From NCBI GenBank assembly GCA_964533705.1, contig CAZHMN010000035.1:1-29641 (forward strand): a stretch of DNA of 29,641 nucleotides, written 5' to 3'. This DNA is from CAZHMN01 sp964533705. Its GTDB lineage: Bacteria; Electryoneota; B3-LCP. Shown in pieces: positions 1 through 6,301 of the stretch. A program made the position numbers and the translations under genes. The notes beneath the pieces are model-generated. The model saw nothing but the letters and a program-made list of their open reading frames with translations. It ran no database searches and was not told the DNA's origin. How positions within the stretch are numbered: the first letter of the stretch is position 1; every line of letters starts with the position of its first letter.

Positions 1-491
1 GTGTTTTTCTTCAATATACGCCGGGCGGTTTCATCTAAAATTTCAGCCTGCTCGTAGTAACCGCTGCCGAGACGGCGGCGGATCTGCTCCGCTCTCTCAC
101 CCTCTCGCAAGTTGCCAGATGTGGTTTTTCTCCCGGCATCGTCTTCGACCTTGATCGGGATTGCCTTCTCCTGCGATTCACTGTCCAGAATCTTGCCTGC
201 CGTTTTTCCCAGCACCTCAGGCCTATCATAGTACCCGGCCTCCAGACGGCGCTTGGCCAGCTCAACCTTATCGCTACGGACTTCGGGTAGTTCATCGAGT
301 AAGAGTCGGGCGTTATCCACCAGCCGAGCCTCATCGCGGCGTTCCTTATCCACATGGATTTCATCTTTCGGGATGGATTCAACGCCGCTCTTTTCGCGCT
401 TGGATTCCTCTGGGGTAGGGGGGGTGGCCGGTTGTCTTCGGTCAACCTTTCCAACCGCTGCTTCCGGGGATATCCCTTTTACATTGGTCAT
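1..491 (-). CDS. flgM: FlgM-like anti-sigma-28 factor, C-terminus cut by window edge
   Basis: Reading the minus strand from the ATG at 491 gives an open frame of 163 codons that is still open at base 1, so the gene is partial. FlgM proteins bind and inhibit the flagellar sigma factor FliA in the cytoplasm until the hook is complete. The N-terminus (MTNVKGISP) and the low-complexity, probably disordered residues 1-50 are typical of the family. Residues about 68-102 carry an FlgM-type segment (ELPEVRSDKVELAKRRLEAG, then YYDRPEVLGKTAGKIL). A second, similar segment lies at about 131-160 (GERAEQIRRRLGSGYYEQAE, then ILDETARRIL). Known FlgM has one such C-terminal segment, so the duplication is unusual. 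The gene follows fliS by 74 bp. No strong Shine-Dalgarno precedes the ATG. An overlapping 139-codon frame at 35-454 is a shadow of this gene. Family assignment rests on motif recognition; inhibition of FliA is inferred. Confidence 0.8.
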   Translation of the reverse strand, partial: MTNVKGISPEAAVGKVDRRQPATPPTPEESKREKSGVESIPKDEIHVDKERRDEARLVDNARLLLDELPEVRSDKVELAKRRLEAGYYDRPEVLGKTAGKILDSESQEKAIPIKVEDDAGRKTTSGNLREGERAEQIRRRLGSGYYEQAEILDETARRILKKN

Positions 492-529
492 AAGAACACG
501 CCGGTTAATTATTGATATAATTATAAATT

Positions 530-558
530 AATATAATCAGATTTTTTGTTGAAATCAA
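530..558 (-). promoter_or_regulatory. Possible sigma-70-type promoter upstream of flgM
   Basis: On the minus strand TTGATT (558-553) is followed after 17 bases by TATATT (535-530), in an AT-rich gap between fliS and the flgM-like gene. Spacing is ideal and both boxes are near consensus. AT-rich sequence yields such matches by chance, and flgM may simply be co-transcribed with fliS. Confidence 0.35.
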
Positions 559-565
559 GGTTTTT

Positions 566-955
566 CTAATCGACGGCGCCTGATTCCTTTTGAAATGCTT
601 CAATCCAGGTTCCGCGCATATCGGTCAACACCGTGATCACGCTATCCAGTACTTCTGTGTCATTGTTCAGGTTAGCCAGCGTCAGTTGGTGGCCCAGGAA
701 GGCGTACAGCTTGTTCAGGCTTTCCGCCACCTCTCTGCCCCGATCCATATCCAGTGATTTGCGCAATTCGGCGATGGCATCGTACGCTTTCTGGATGGCA
801 ATTCCCTTGTTCTTGACGTTGCCGCTGGTGATCGCCTCACGCGCTTCTCGGCAAAAACGCGTGGCCGCATCGTAGACCATCAGGATCAGTTTTTTCTGAT
901 CGGAAGTCTCGACCTGGACTTGATTATACGTTTCATAAGGATTAAACCAACTCAT
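566..955 (-). CDS. fliS: Flagellar export chaperone FliS
   Basis: The 129-residue product begins MSWFNPYETYNQVQVETSD and continues KKLILMVYDAATRFCREA, the FliS family signature. FliS binds the C-terminal helix of newly made flagellin in the cytoplasm and prevents premature polymerisation before export. Length is normal for the family. A GTG at 982 in the same frame would add nine residues, but the ATG at 955 has AGGAAAGGGG at good spacing just upstream and matches the family N-terminus, so I chose it. The gene follows fliD by 26 bp and almost certainly shares its transcript. The order fliC-fliD-fliS is common in bacteria. Confidence 0.95.
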   Translation of the reverse strand: MSWFNPYETYNQVQVETSDQKKLILMVYDAATRFCREAREAITSGNVKNKGIAIQKAYDAIAELRKSLDMDRGREVAESLNKLYAFLGHQLTLANLNNDTEVLDSVITVLTDMRGTWIEAFQKESGAVD

Positions 956-981
956 TGGACACCCCTTTCCTGCACTGGACA

Positions 982-2604
982 CTACATGCCGGACAGCATA
1001 GCCGATATAAAATTTCCCTGAGTCTGGAGCTGGCCTACGAGGATCTCCATCTGCAGAAATTGCGCCTCGAGCTGCTCCTGCTTTTTAGCCAGTCTTTCTT
1101 CCCATCTCTCAATCTGTTCTTCAATATTATCAATGGTATCCTGGATCCCTTCCTGGGCGTAATGCACCGTCCCATCAACGGGATCCGTCAGGAATTCCAC
1201 TCGATTCTCGACCTGGACGGCTGCGCCCGTGATGAATCTCACTTCGGCGCTGATCGAGCCGGGACCGTTTCCTGGATCGGTGAACAGAATCCGTAAACCG
1301 GCTTCTGGATTCCCGTCCATACCGATGATATAATCTCCGTCAATCTGCGCTTCGTTGCCATTAATAGTCGCACTGGTCAGTTGCCCACTCGCATCGTAGT
1401 TGGCGACGATGTTATAGACGCCGCCCAGCGTTTCCGAAGTGCTGTAAAAGTATGATAGATTATTACTGGTGGAGGTCGTCTGCAAGGCGAACAGTTCGCC
1501 GACTTCGGTGAAATTGTCCTCCAATGCATCGCTGAGTTTAGAGTCGTCAACGCTCAGCATTCCCCCGGAACCTGATTCTATACCGATCGCCGAGAGGTTC
1601 GAATAAGGAGCATTACTCAGTTGACCGGGTATCGCCGAGGAAATAATGGTCTGAAGATCGTTCTTAATACTGATGACCGAACTATCGCCAAAAAGTATTC
1701 CGGCGGTTTCCGTCTCAGCATCATATTTAGTCTTTAGATTAATGAGCGCAATGACCTCATTATAGGCATCTACGAATTCCTGGATTTTATCCTTGGCGGC
1801 ATCGGTGTCATTCGTGACGCTGATGGTGATAGTCTCACCTGGATTGGCGCTGATCAGATTCAGCGTCACACCCGATATGACCTCGGTTATTTCGTTGGTC
1901 GAACTCAGAATCCAGTCCGGATCCGGCGGATAGCCGTCCACCCTGATCTGGGCGTCCTGAGCGGTCTGCGTTTCGGTGAAAACGCTTGAGAAATTATCTA
2001 ATGTGCTGCTGATGTTTTCAATTGCATTGCTTGCGCCGGTCTCACCAGTTAAAACCAGGTGATAGGCGGTGCTTGTACCGCTACCATCGTTTAGTATAGT
2101 GGCAGTTACACCGGGATTATCAATGTCGTTATTGATCGCCGCGGCCAACCCTGCCAGCGTGGTTCCGGCCGCAACCGTGATCGAGTAGGACTCCCCGGCG
2201 TAGTCGTAGCTAAAAGTAGCATCACCCGGACCATCGTGTACGGCGGTACTATTTTCATCAACAAAACCTTCGTGAGTTTGCTTATCGCTCAAGGCCAGTT
2301 GGTTCACCTCGACGGTATAACTTCCCGTAATTGCCTCCGAGGTAGCTGAGGCGGTAGCTACCGTCGTATCGGTGGAACTAACTGCTTTTTTGAGCAACTC
2401 ATTCATCTCGTTCATCGACTCCATGGTCGATTTGAGCGAGAGGAGTTTTGAGTTGATTTCCTGCCAGGCTTCGAGTTTTTGCTGGTAGGTATCCTTGCGC
2501 TCCTCCAGCATCACCATGGGCTGGCTTTCCACTTCCATAATCAAGCTAATGGTCTCCTGCCAGTCAATCCCCGACGACAGTCCGGTAACTTGTGCGGTTG
2601 GCAT
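982..2604 (-). CDS. fliD: Flagellar filament cap protein FliD
   Basis: The 540-residue product opens with the FliD N-terminal domain (QVTGLSSGIDWQETISLIME, residues about 5-24, followed by a coiled-coil-forming region to about residue 100). It ends with a long predicted coiled coil (QDTIDNIEEQIERWEERLAK, then QEQLEAQFLQMEILVGQLQ), as expected for the FliD C-terminal domain that packs against the filament. The middle is Ser/Thr/Gly-rich and variable, as in other FliD proteins. FliD forms the cap at the filament tip and helps flagellin insertion. The ATG at 2604 has GAGAGG seven bases upstream. The gene is 144 bp downstream of flagellin, with two palindromes in the gap, and probably shares the flagellin sigma-28 promoter. 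Confidence 0.95.
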   Translation of the reverse strand: MPTAQVTGLSSGIDWQETISLIMEVESQPMVMLEERKDTYQQKLEAWQEINSKLLSLKSTMESMNEMNELLKKAVSSTDTTVATASATSEAITGSYTVEVNQLALSDKQTHEGFVDENSTAVHDGPGDATFSYDYAGESYSITVAAGTTLAGLAAAINNDIDNPGVTATILNDGSGTSTAYHLVLTGETGASNAIENISSTLDNFSSVFTETQTAQDAQIRVDGYPPDPDWILSSTNEITEVISGVTLNLISANPGETITISVTNDTDAAKDKIQEFVDAYNEVIALINLKTKYDAETETAGILFGDSSVISIKNDLQTIISSAIPGQLSNAPYSNLSAIGIESGSGGMLSVDDSKLSDALEDNFTEVGELFALQTTSTSNNLSYFYSTSETLGGVYNIVANYDASGQLTSATINGNEAQIDGDYIIGMDGNPEAGLRILFTDPGNGPGSISAEVRFITGAAVQVENRVEFLTDPVDGTVHYAQEGIQDTIDNIEEQIERWEERLAKKQEQLEAQFLQMEILVGQLQTQGNFISAMLSGM

Positions 2605-2631
2605 TTTTACCTCTCATTGCGACCAGGGGTG

Positions 2632-2657
2632 GGGGATCCCCAGCGCTGGGGATCCCC
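2632..2657. repeat. 26-bp perfect palindrome between fliC and fliD
   Basis: Two copies of the self-complementary decamer GGGGATCCCC flank AGCGCT, giving a perfect 26-bp palindrome. As RNA it would form a very stable GC-rich hairpin 28 bases upstream of the fliD start codon. No U-run follows it, so it is not a standard intrinsic terminator. It may attenuate, process or stabilise the fliC-fliD transcript, or be a protein-binding site. Confidence 0.8.
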
Positions 2658-2729
2658 TATTTAATTCTGGAATTTCCCAAATATAATCGGGAAAGCTTTT
2701 TCGGGACTCTGATGGTATCTCAGTGTTTA

Positions 2730-2743
2730 CCGGTGATCACCGG
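2730..2743. repeat. 14-bp palindrome immediately after the fliC stop
   Basis: CCGGTGATCACCGG is a perfect palindrome that begins five bases after the flagellin stop codon on the minus strand. It could form a short 3' hairpin (5-bp stem, GATC loop) on the fliC message. It lacks a U-tract, so I do not call it a terminator. Stabilisation of the abundant flagellin mRNA is a plausible but untested role. Confidence 0.5.
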
Positions 2744-2748
2744 AGTTT

Positions 2749-3582
2749 TTACCCAATTATGCCGGCTACAATCTGCGGCACCATGTTTGCCTGCGCCAGC
2801 ATGGACACGCCGGTTTGCATCAAGATTTGCGACCTGATGAAATCGGACATTTCAGCTGCGACATCCGCGTCGCGAATCTGCGACTCAGATGCGTTTGCAT
2901 TCTCGCGGGCAACCATCAATTGTTCAATGGTTCCCTGCAGCCTTTCCACATAGGCACCGAGTCTGGTACGTTCCGTGTCCTTCGATTCGATCGCCGTATC
3001 AATTGTTCCTATGGCCGCCTGTGCATTGGCCGTGTTCGTGAGAGTCAGGTTGCTCAGTCCCAAGGCCGAAGACGTCATAGTGTTGAAGGTCACGTGATAG
3101 TAGTCCTGATTCTGGACATTATACGTACCGATGTGGAACTTAATACCACCACTGGAATAGGTGCCGTCCAGCAAATGCAGTCCATTGTAGTTGGTCACCT
3201 CGGCGATTCGGGTAACTTCCGACTTCAACTGCTGGAATTCCACGTTCAACGCTGACCGATCGGTCGCTAACAGCGAGCCGTTCGAGGCTTCAACCGCCAG
3301 CGCCCTCATTCGAGTCAGCTTTTCATCGATGACAGCCAGGGCACCCTCTGCGGTCTGCATCAGATTGATGTTGGCATTTGCGTTCCGCTCCGCTTCTTCC
3401 ATCGAAGCGATCTGCGCACGGAAGCGTTCTGAAATTGCCAAGCCCGCGGGGTCATCCCAAGAATGGTTGATCCTCAGTCCTGACGAGAGGCGGGTTACCG
3501 CCTGATCCAGCGCACCCTGGGTCTCCCAGATATTGCGCTGAGCCGTTAGTGCCAGGACGTTATTGTTGATACGCGTACTCAT
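2749..3582 (-). CDS. fliC: Flagellin (short form)
   Basis: The 277-residue product has the conserved flagellin N-terminal D0/D1 region (MSTRINNNVLALTAQRN, then LSSGLRINHSWDDPAGLAIS, residues 1-140; TRMRALAVEASNG at about 90-102). It also has the C-terminal D1/D0 region (residues about 190-277, ending NMVPQIVAGIIG). Only about 50 residues separate them, so the outer D2/D3 domains are essentially absent. That short middle is rich in Ser, Thr, Asn and Tyr. The ATG at 3582 has an excellent ribosome binding site (AAAGGAGGTG). A sigma-28 promoter lies 52 to 78 bp upstream. Flagellin is exported through the flagellar channel and polymerises into the filament. The adjacent glycosyltransferase block suggests that the protein is glycosylated, which is inference. 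Confidence 0.97.
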   Translation of the reverse strand: MSTRINNNVLALTAQRNIWETQGALDQAVTRLSSGLRINHSWDDPAGLAISERFRAQIASMEEAERNANANINLMQTAEGALAVIDEKLTRMRALAVEASNGSLLATDRSALNVEFQQLKSEVTRIAEVTNYNGLHLLDGTYSSGGIKFHIGTYNVQNQDYYHVTFNTMTSSALGLSNLTLTNTANAQAAIGTIDTAIESKDTERTRLGAYVERLQGTIEQLMVARENANASESQIRDADVAAEMSDFIRSQILMQTGVSMLAQANMVPQIVAGIIG

Positions 3583-3633
3583 CCCTTACACCTCCTTTCA
3601 AAAGGTATCAGAGTCCACCCCTGTGCAACACTT

Positions 3634-3660
3634 ATATCGGCACGGAGGTGGCCAACCTTA
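3634..3660 (-). promoter_or_regulatory. Sigma-28 (FliA) promoter of flagellin
   Basis: On the minus strand TAAGGTTG (3660-3653), an 11-base spacer and GCCGATAT (3641-3634) match the flagellar sigma consensus TAAAGTTT-N11-GCCGATAA at 13 of 16 positions with exact spacing. A start site about seven bases further on, near 3627, would give a 5' leader of about 45 nt that carries the strong fliC ribosome binding site. An FlgM-like regulator in the same cluster supports a FliA-type sigma factor in this organism. Confidence 0.88.
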
Positions 3661-3683
3661 AGAGACGCGTCAACTTAAGGTTG
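3653..3683. repeat. Inverted repeat overlapping the fliC -35 box
   Basis: CAACCTTAAG (3653-3662) and CTTAAGGTTG (3674-3683) are perfect 10-bp inverted arms separated by 11 bases. One arm contains the -35 element of the sigma-28 promoter. The other overlaps by three bases the upstream arm of the RBS-masking repeat. The DNA could be an operator. The RNA hairpin would compete with RBS masking on read-through transcripts. Confidence 0.6.
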
Positions 3684-3712
3684 AAAGGAGGTGCACTGGG
3701 ATTTGAAGGGCA

Positions 3713-4147
3713 TCAACCGAAACGGTTCAGGAAGCGAGGATGTTCAGGATGAGGCCGCCTGTAAAGTCCCAGCATCCTGCGACCCTTTTTTATTTCCTTG
3801 ATTCTTTTGCGCAATGATGAGATGCTCCCGTCCACGCTTTTTAAAAACCGCTCGTTGGTCGCCTGCAGATCTTCCAACATCCATCTAATCCGTCTTTTAC
3901 CGGCGAGCAATTCTTCTGCAGAACATTCCCGCTCGAGTTTACTTAGCGCTGAGGGCAGATCGCTTAAGAGCTTATTCCTCTTATCAACTTCCTGAGCGGC
4001 ATTATCCCAGTCACCTTTCTCTATGCAAATGCCCAATCGCTGATTGCAATCCACCAGCTCTTCGACCAGATCATGGCCGTTTGCCGATCCCTCCTCGCCG
4101 GCAACGGGATCATTCTCATTCAATCTCGTAAGGGTTTTCAATTTCAC
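3713..4147 (-). CDS. Small helical protein, possibly a FliT-like flagellar chaperone
   Basis: The 144-residue product starts at a GTG (4147) preceded by AGGTGA. It is almost wholly charged and helical. Residues about 25-65 (LVEELVDCNQRLGICIEKGD, then WDNAAQEVDKRNKLLSDL) resemble the N-terminal helices of FliT-type chaperones, which bind FliD in the cytoplasm. Residues about 85-125 form another amphipathic stretch with a strongly basic end (RKRIKEIKKGRR). It lies directly upstream of fliC in the transcription direction, and fliT genes usually accompany fliC-fliD-fliS. Sequence similarity within the FliT family is weak, so the assignment rests on size, composition and position. It could instead be an unrelated coiled-coil protein. 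Confidence 0.5.
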   Translation of the reverse strand: MKLKTLTRLNENDPVAGEEGSANGHDLVEELVDCNQRLGICIEKGDWDNAAQEVDKRNKLLSDLPSALSKLERECSAEELLAGKRRIRWMLEDLQATNERFLKSVDGSISSLRKRIKEIKKGRRMLGLYRRPHPEHPRFLNRFG

Positions 4148-4179
4148 CGTTATTCACCTGTTTCAAATATACGCCGCGA

Positions 4180-4851
4180 TCAGGCTTCAGCCAAATCTGG
4201 CTGTACTGCCACCGTCTCTTCGTCGGCAGTTTTCTCCAGGATAGCCGGGATGATTCTTCGCCAGTCCTCCAATACCGGGATAAGTTCATACTGCAGCATA
4301 TCAGCCATCAGCACCCAATCCTGATCCGTCTGGGCATCAATCATGTTATCTAATACTGAGAAGAGCTTCCTACGGCTTTCGCCCACGGTAATTTCATCCT
4401 GCCCATTTTCGCCGGGAACAATCAGCAATTCGAAACTAATACCCAGCAACCTGCGGCAGGTCTCCAAGGTATGCATGAAAACCTGCATTCCGTCCAGGCA
4501 ACGCAGAAAGGACTGGCTGGAACGCTCCTGATTTTCCAATCGGAAGAGCTCCGAAGTATCCTGCAGTTCTTTCAGTAATTTCTCCAAAAATTCTGCAATG
4601 CTATAAAGCGTCGTCCGGGCGAGATCTTTCGGATTGCCGGTTTGAACTTCCAACTGTTGAATGTCGTCAACCGACATCTCTTCTAAGTGGCTGCGATCCT
4701 TCCCGGTGATGTCTTCACCGTTCAATTTCACGGAGAGCACGGCTGCTCCCTCATCAGCCGCTTTCTGTGACAGCTTCTCCATCAACTGCCCGAAGAACTG
4801 AATTCCCTCCGTTTGAACTTCCTCTGTCCGGTTGTTAAGGTGAATTTCCAT
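4180..4851 (-). CDS. Uncharacterised protein in flagellar locus
   Basis: I do not recognise this 223-residue acidic, soluble protein. The ATG at 4851 has GGAGG at good spacing. No signal peptide, membrane segment or cysteine motif is evident. Residues 1-75 read as short strands around a helix (MEIHLNNRTEEVQTEG, VLSVKLNGEDITG, DDIQQLEVQTGNP), which hints at a small beta-grasp-like domain. Residues about 75-210 look all-helical (for example LYSIAEFLEKLLKELQDTSE). It lies between the glycosyltransferases and the FliT-like gene with 32-33 bp gaps on both sides, so it is probably in the same operon. Possible roles include a flagellar chaperone, an assembly regulator or an adaptor for the glycosyltransferases. 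None of these is shown by sequence. Confidence 0.75.
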   Translation of the reverse strand: MEIHLNNRTEEVQTEGIQFFGQLMEKLSQKAADEGAAVLSVKLNGEDITGKDRSHLEEMSVDDIQQLEVQTGNPKDLARTTLYSIAEFLEKLLKELQDTSELFRLENQERSSQSFLRCLDGMQVFMHTLETCRRLLGISFELLIVPGENGQDEITVGESRRKLFSVLDNMIDAQTDQDWVLMADMLQYELIPVLEDWRRIIPAILEKTADEETVAVQPDLAEA

Positions 4852-4884
4852 GAGTCCTCCAACGTGTATTTTCTACGCTTATTA

Positions 4885-6261
4885 TTACTGATTGAACCAT
4901 TGATCTAAGACCTTCAGCAACTTGCGGATGCGATTTCGGTAGGTATGTTCCTGCAGCACTCTACGGCGTCCCCTTTCGATGACCTGCCACCGCTGGGAGG
5001 GATTGCTGTTATAGTAAGCCCACTTATCCAGCAATTCCTCCTCGGAATGGAAGAAAACGATTTCCCGATCCGGTTCAAACTGTTCGTGCAGGGCTTCCTG
5101 AGCATCCGTTAACAGGAAGCCTCCCGATGCAGGTACGTCATAACAGCGCTGATTCAAGGCAAACGGCATCTGCAAACCCGTTACGTTGAGCACAGCCCCA
5201 GCTTCCCTGTAAACTCTGGGGAGGTCTCGATAGTAATCAACCGGCGGACGAATTCGAGCAGATCCGTTCACCACTCGATTCCAATCCGAATCTCCATAAA
5301 TGACCATTCGCTCCGAACCGACAGCCGCAGCGACTTTCTCGACAAAGCGATTTCTGAAAAGACGAGTGGCCATGAGCACCAGAGCGGATTCCAGGTTTAA
5401 CCTCTCCTGCTGAGTCATGCCCTGATGAGACCGGGGCGAGTTTTCACTCCATCCGGGCCGGCTGAATTCGTGATTATTTTCTTGAGGCAAATTCTCTAAT
5501 AAACCCTCCAGTATATCCCAGGGCAACGTGCGCCCGTTGAAGGCGTTCATCGTCGCCGTCTCACAGAAGCGATGGGCCAACTCGTCAATCAGTGCGTTCG
5601 ATCCGCTGGCGAACTTTGGGCTTAGATGCGGGGGTATTTTACTGAAGGCCTTGTCAACGGCGAAAGCCATGGAATCACCGACGAAAATCAGCGAATCACC
5701 ATCATCTGAACGACCAACAGACAAATGAGATCCATCTGCGGGAAGGGGTGGCCGTTCACCATTGCCATTACCAGCGTCGCAGAAGATTTCCGGATCTGTA
5801 GCCAGTGGTAACGTTTCGATTTTATCAAAGCCTATTTCACGCATCCAGGATTCATAGCTTTTATCCCACAAGAATATCCCGATATTATCCGACACGTTGG
5901 CCTTATGATCCAGGAAAATATAACGAGGGCTGTCCACATACCAGACCAGACCAGGCAGTTCCAGCGTCTCTAAGAGTTCGGTCAACCGGCCTTCAGCATC
6001 GAAGCCCAGGTGATTGATGGTGAACAGAGCCTGGGGACGTTCACGCTCGGTTGCAGCGATGACGTTATGCAGAAAATGGGTGAACAGATCAGGGTCGGAA
6101 AGGGCTTCGGAAGTGGGCATGCGCAGGGGAACCACGATGCTCCTGTGCCCTTCAGCCTGCAGAGCGCGGACGACCTCCCGGGTCAGGAAATAGCCCGCAT
6201 CAATGACCAGAATGCAGCGTTCCTGTTTGGACTTCAAACCGTGCGTTTCAATGCCAGACAA
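4885..6261 (-). CDS. CgeB-like glycosyltransferase
   Basis: The 458-residue product resembles CgeB/'glycosyl transferases group 1' proteins, which transfer sugars from nucleotide donors with a GT-B fold. The N-terminal half has a Rossmann-like start (CILVIDAGYFLTREVVRALQ, residues 16-35) and the family segment VWYVDSPRYIF (107-116) followed by LPLATDPEIF (151-160). The C-terminal donor-binding part has QRCYDVPASGGFLLTD (371-386) and ends with the typical helix GRRRVLQEHTYRNRIRKLL. A long insert (about 165-310) of low similarity separates the halves. The start is a TTG at 6261 with AGAGGAT at good spacing. It is last in the glycosyltransferase run, next to flagellar genes, so flagellin is the likely acceptor. 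Donor and acceptor are unknown. Confidence 0.8.
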   Translation of the reverse strand: MSGIETHGLKSKQERCILVIDAGYFLTREVVRALQAEGHRSIVVPLRMPTSEALSDPDLFTHFLHNVIAATERERPQALFTINHLGFDAEGRLTELLETLELPGLVWYVDSPRYIFLDHKANVSDNIGIFLWDKSYESWMREIGFDKIETLPLATDPEIFCDAGNGNGERPPLPADGSHLSVGRSDDGDSLIFVGDSMAFAVDKAFSKIPPHLSPKFASGSNALIDELAHRFCETATMNAFNGRTLPWDILEGLLENLPQENNHEFSRPGWSENSPRSHQGMTQQERLNLESALVLMATRLFRNRFVEKVAAAVGSERMVIYGDSDWNRVVNGSARIRPPVDYYRDLPRVYREAGAVLNVTGLQMPFALNQRCYDVPASGGFLLTDAQEALHEQFEPDREIVFFHSEEELLDKWAYYNSNPSQRWQVIERGRRRVLQEHTYRNRIRKLLKVLDQWFNQ

Positions 6262-6301
6262 GGCGATCCTCTTTTAAATAGAACTGAACGCAACTATTGC
6301 T

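Larger units (their letters stand above)
3589..3693 (-). promoter_or_regulatory. Inverted repeat that can mask the flagellin RBS
   Basis: The fliC ribosome binding site lies in TTGAAAGGAGGTG (minus strand, 3601-3589). Its exact 13-nt reverse complement, CACCTCCTTTCAA, lies upstream on the same strand at 3693-3681, with 79 bases between the arms. A transcript entering from the upstream gene would contain both arms and could pair them, burying the Shine-Dalgarno. A transcript started at the sigma-28 promoter (boxes at 3660-3634) lacks the upstream arm. A second, 7-nt anti-Shine-Dalgarno (CACCTCC at 3650-3644) is also excluded from that transcript. Sequence identity is certain; the switch is inferred. 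Confidence 0.6.

Noticed and set aside
35..454. 139-codon open frame on the minus strand
   Set aside because: Its product is rich in Arg, Trp and Ser without family features. The overlapping frame from 491 gives a clear FlgM-like protein.
1001..1008. GCCGATAT on the plus strand resembling a sigma-28 -10 box
   Set aside because: It lies inside the fliD 3' end, no matching -35 box stands 11 bases upstream, and no plus-strand gene follows.
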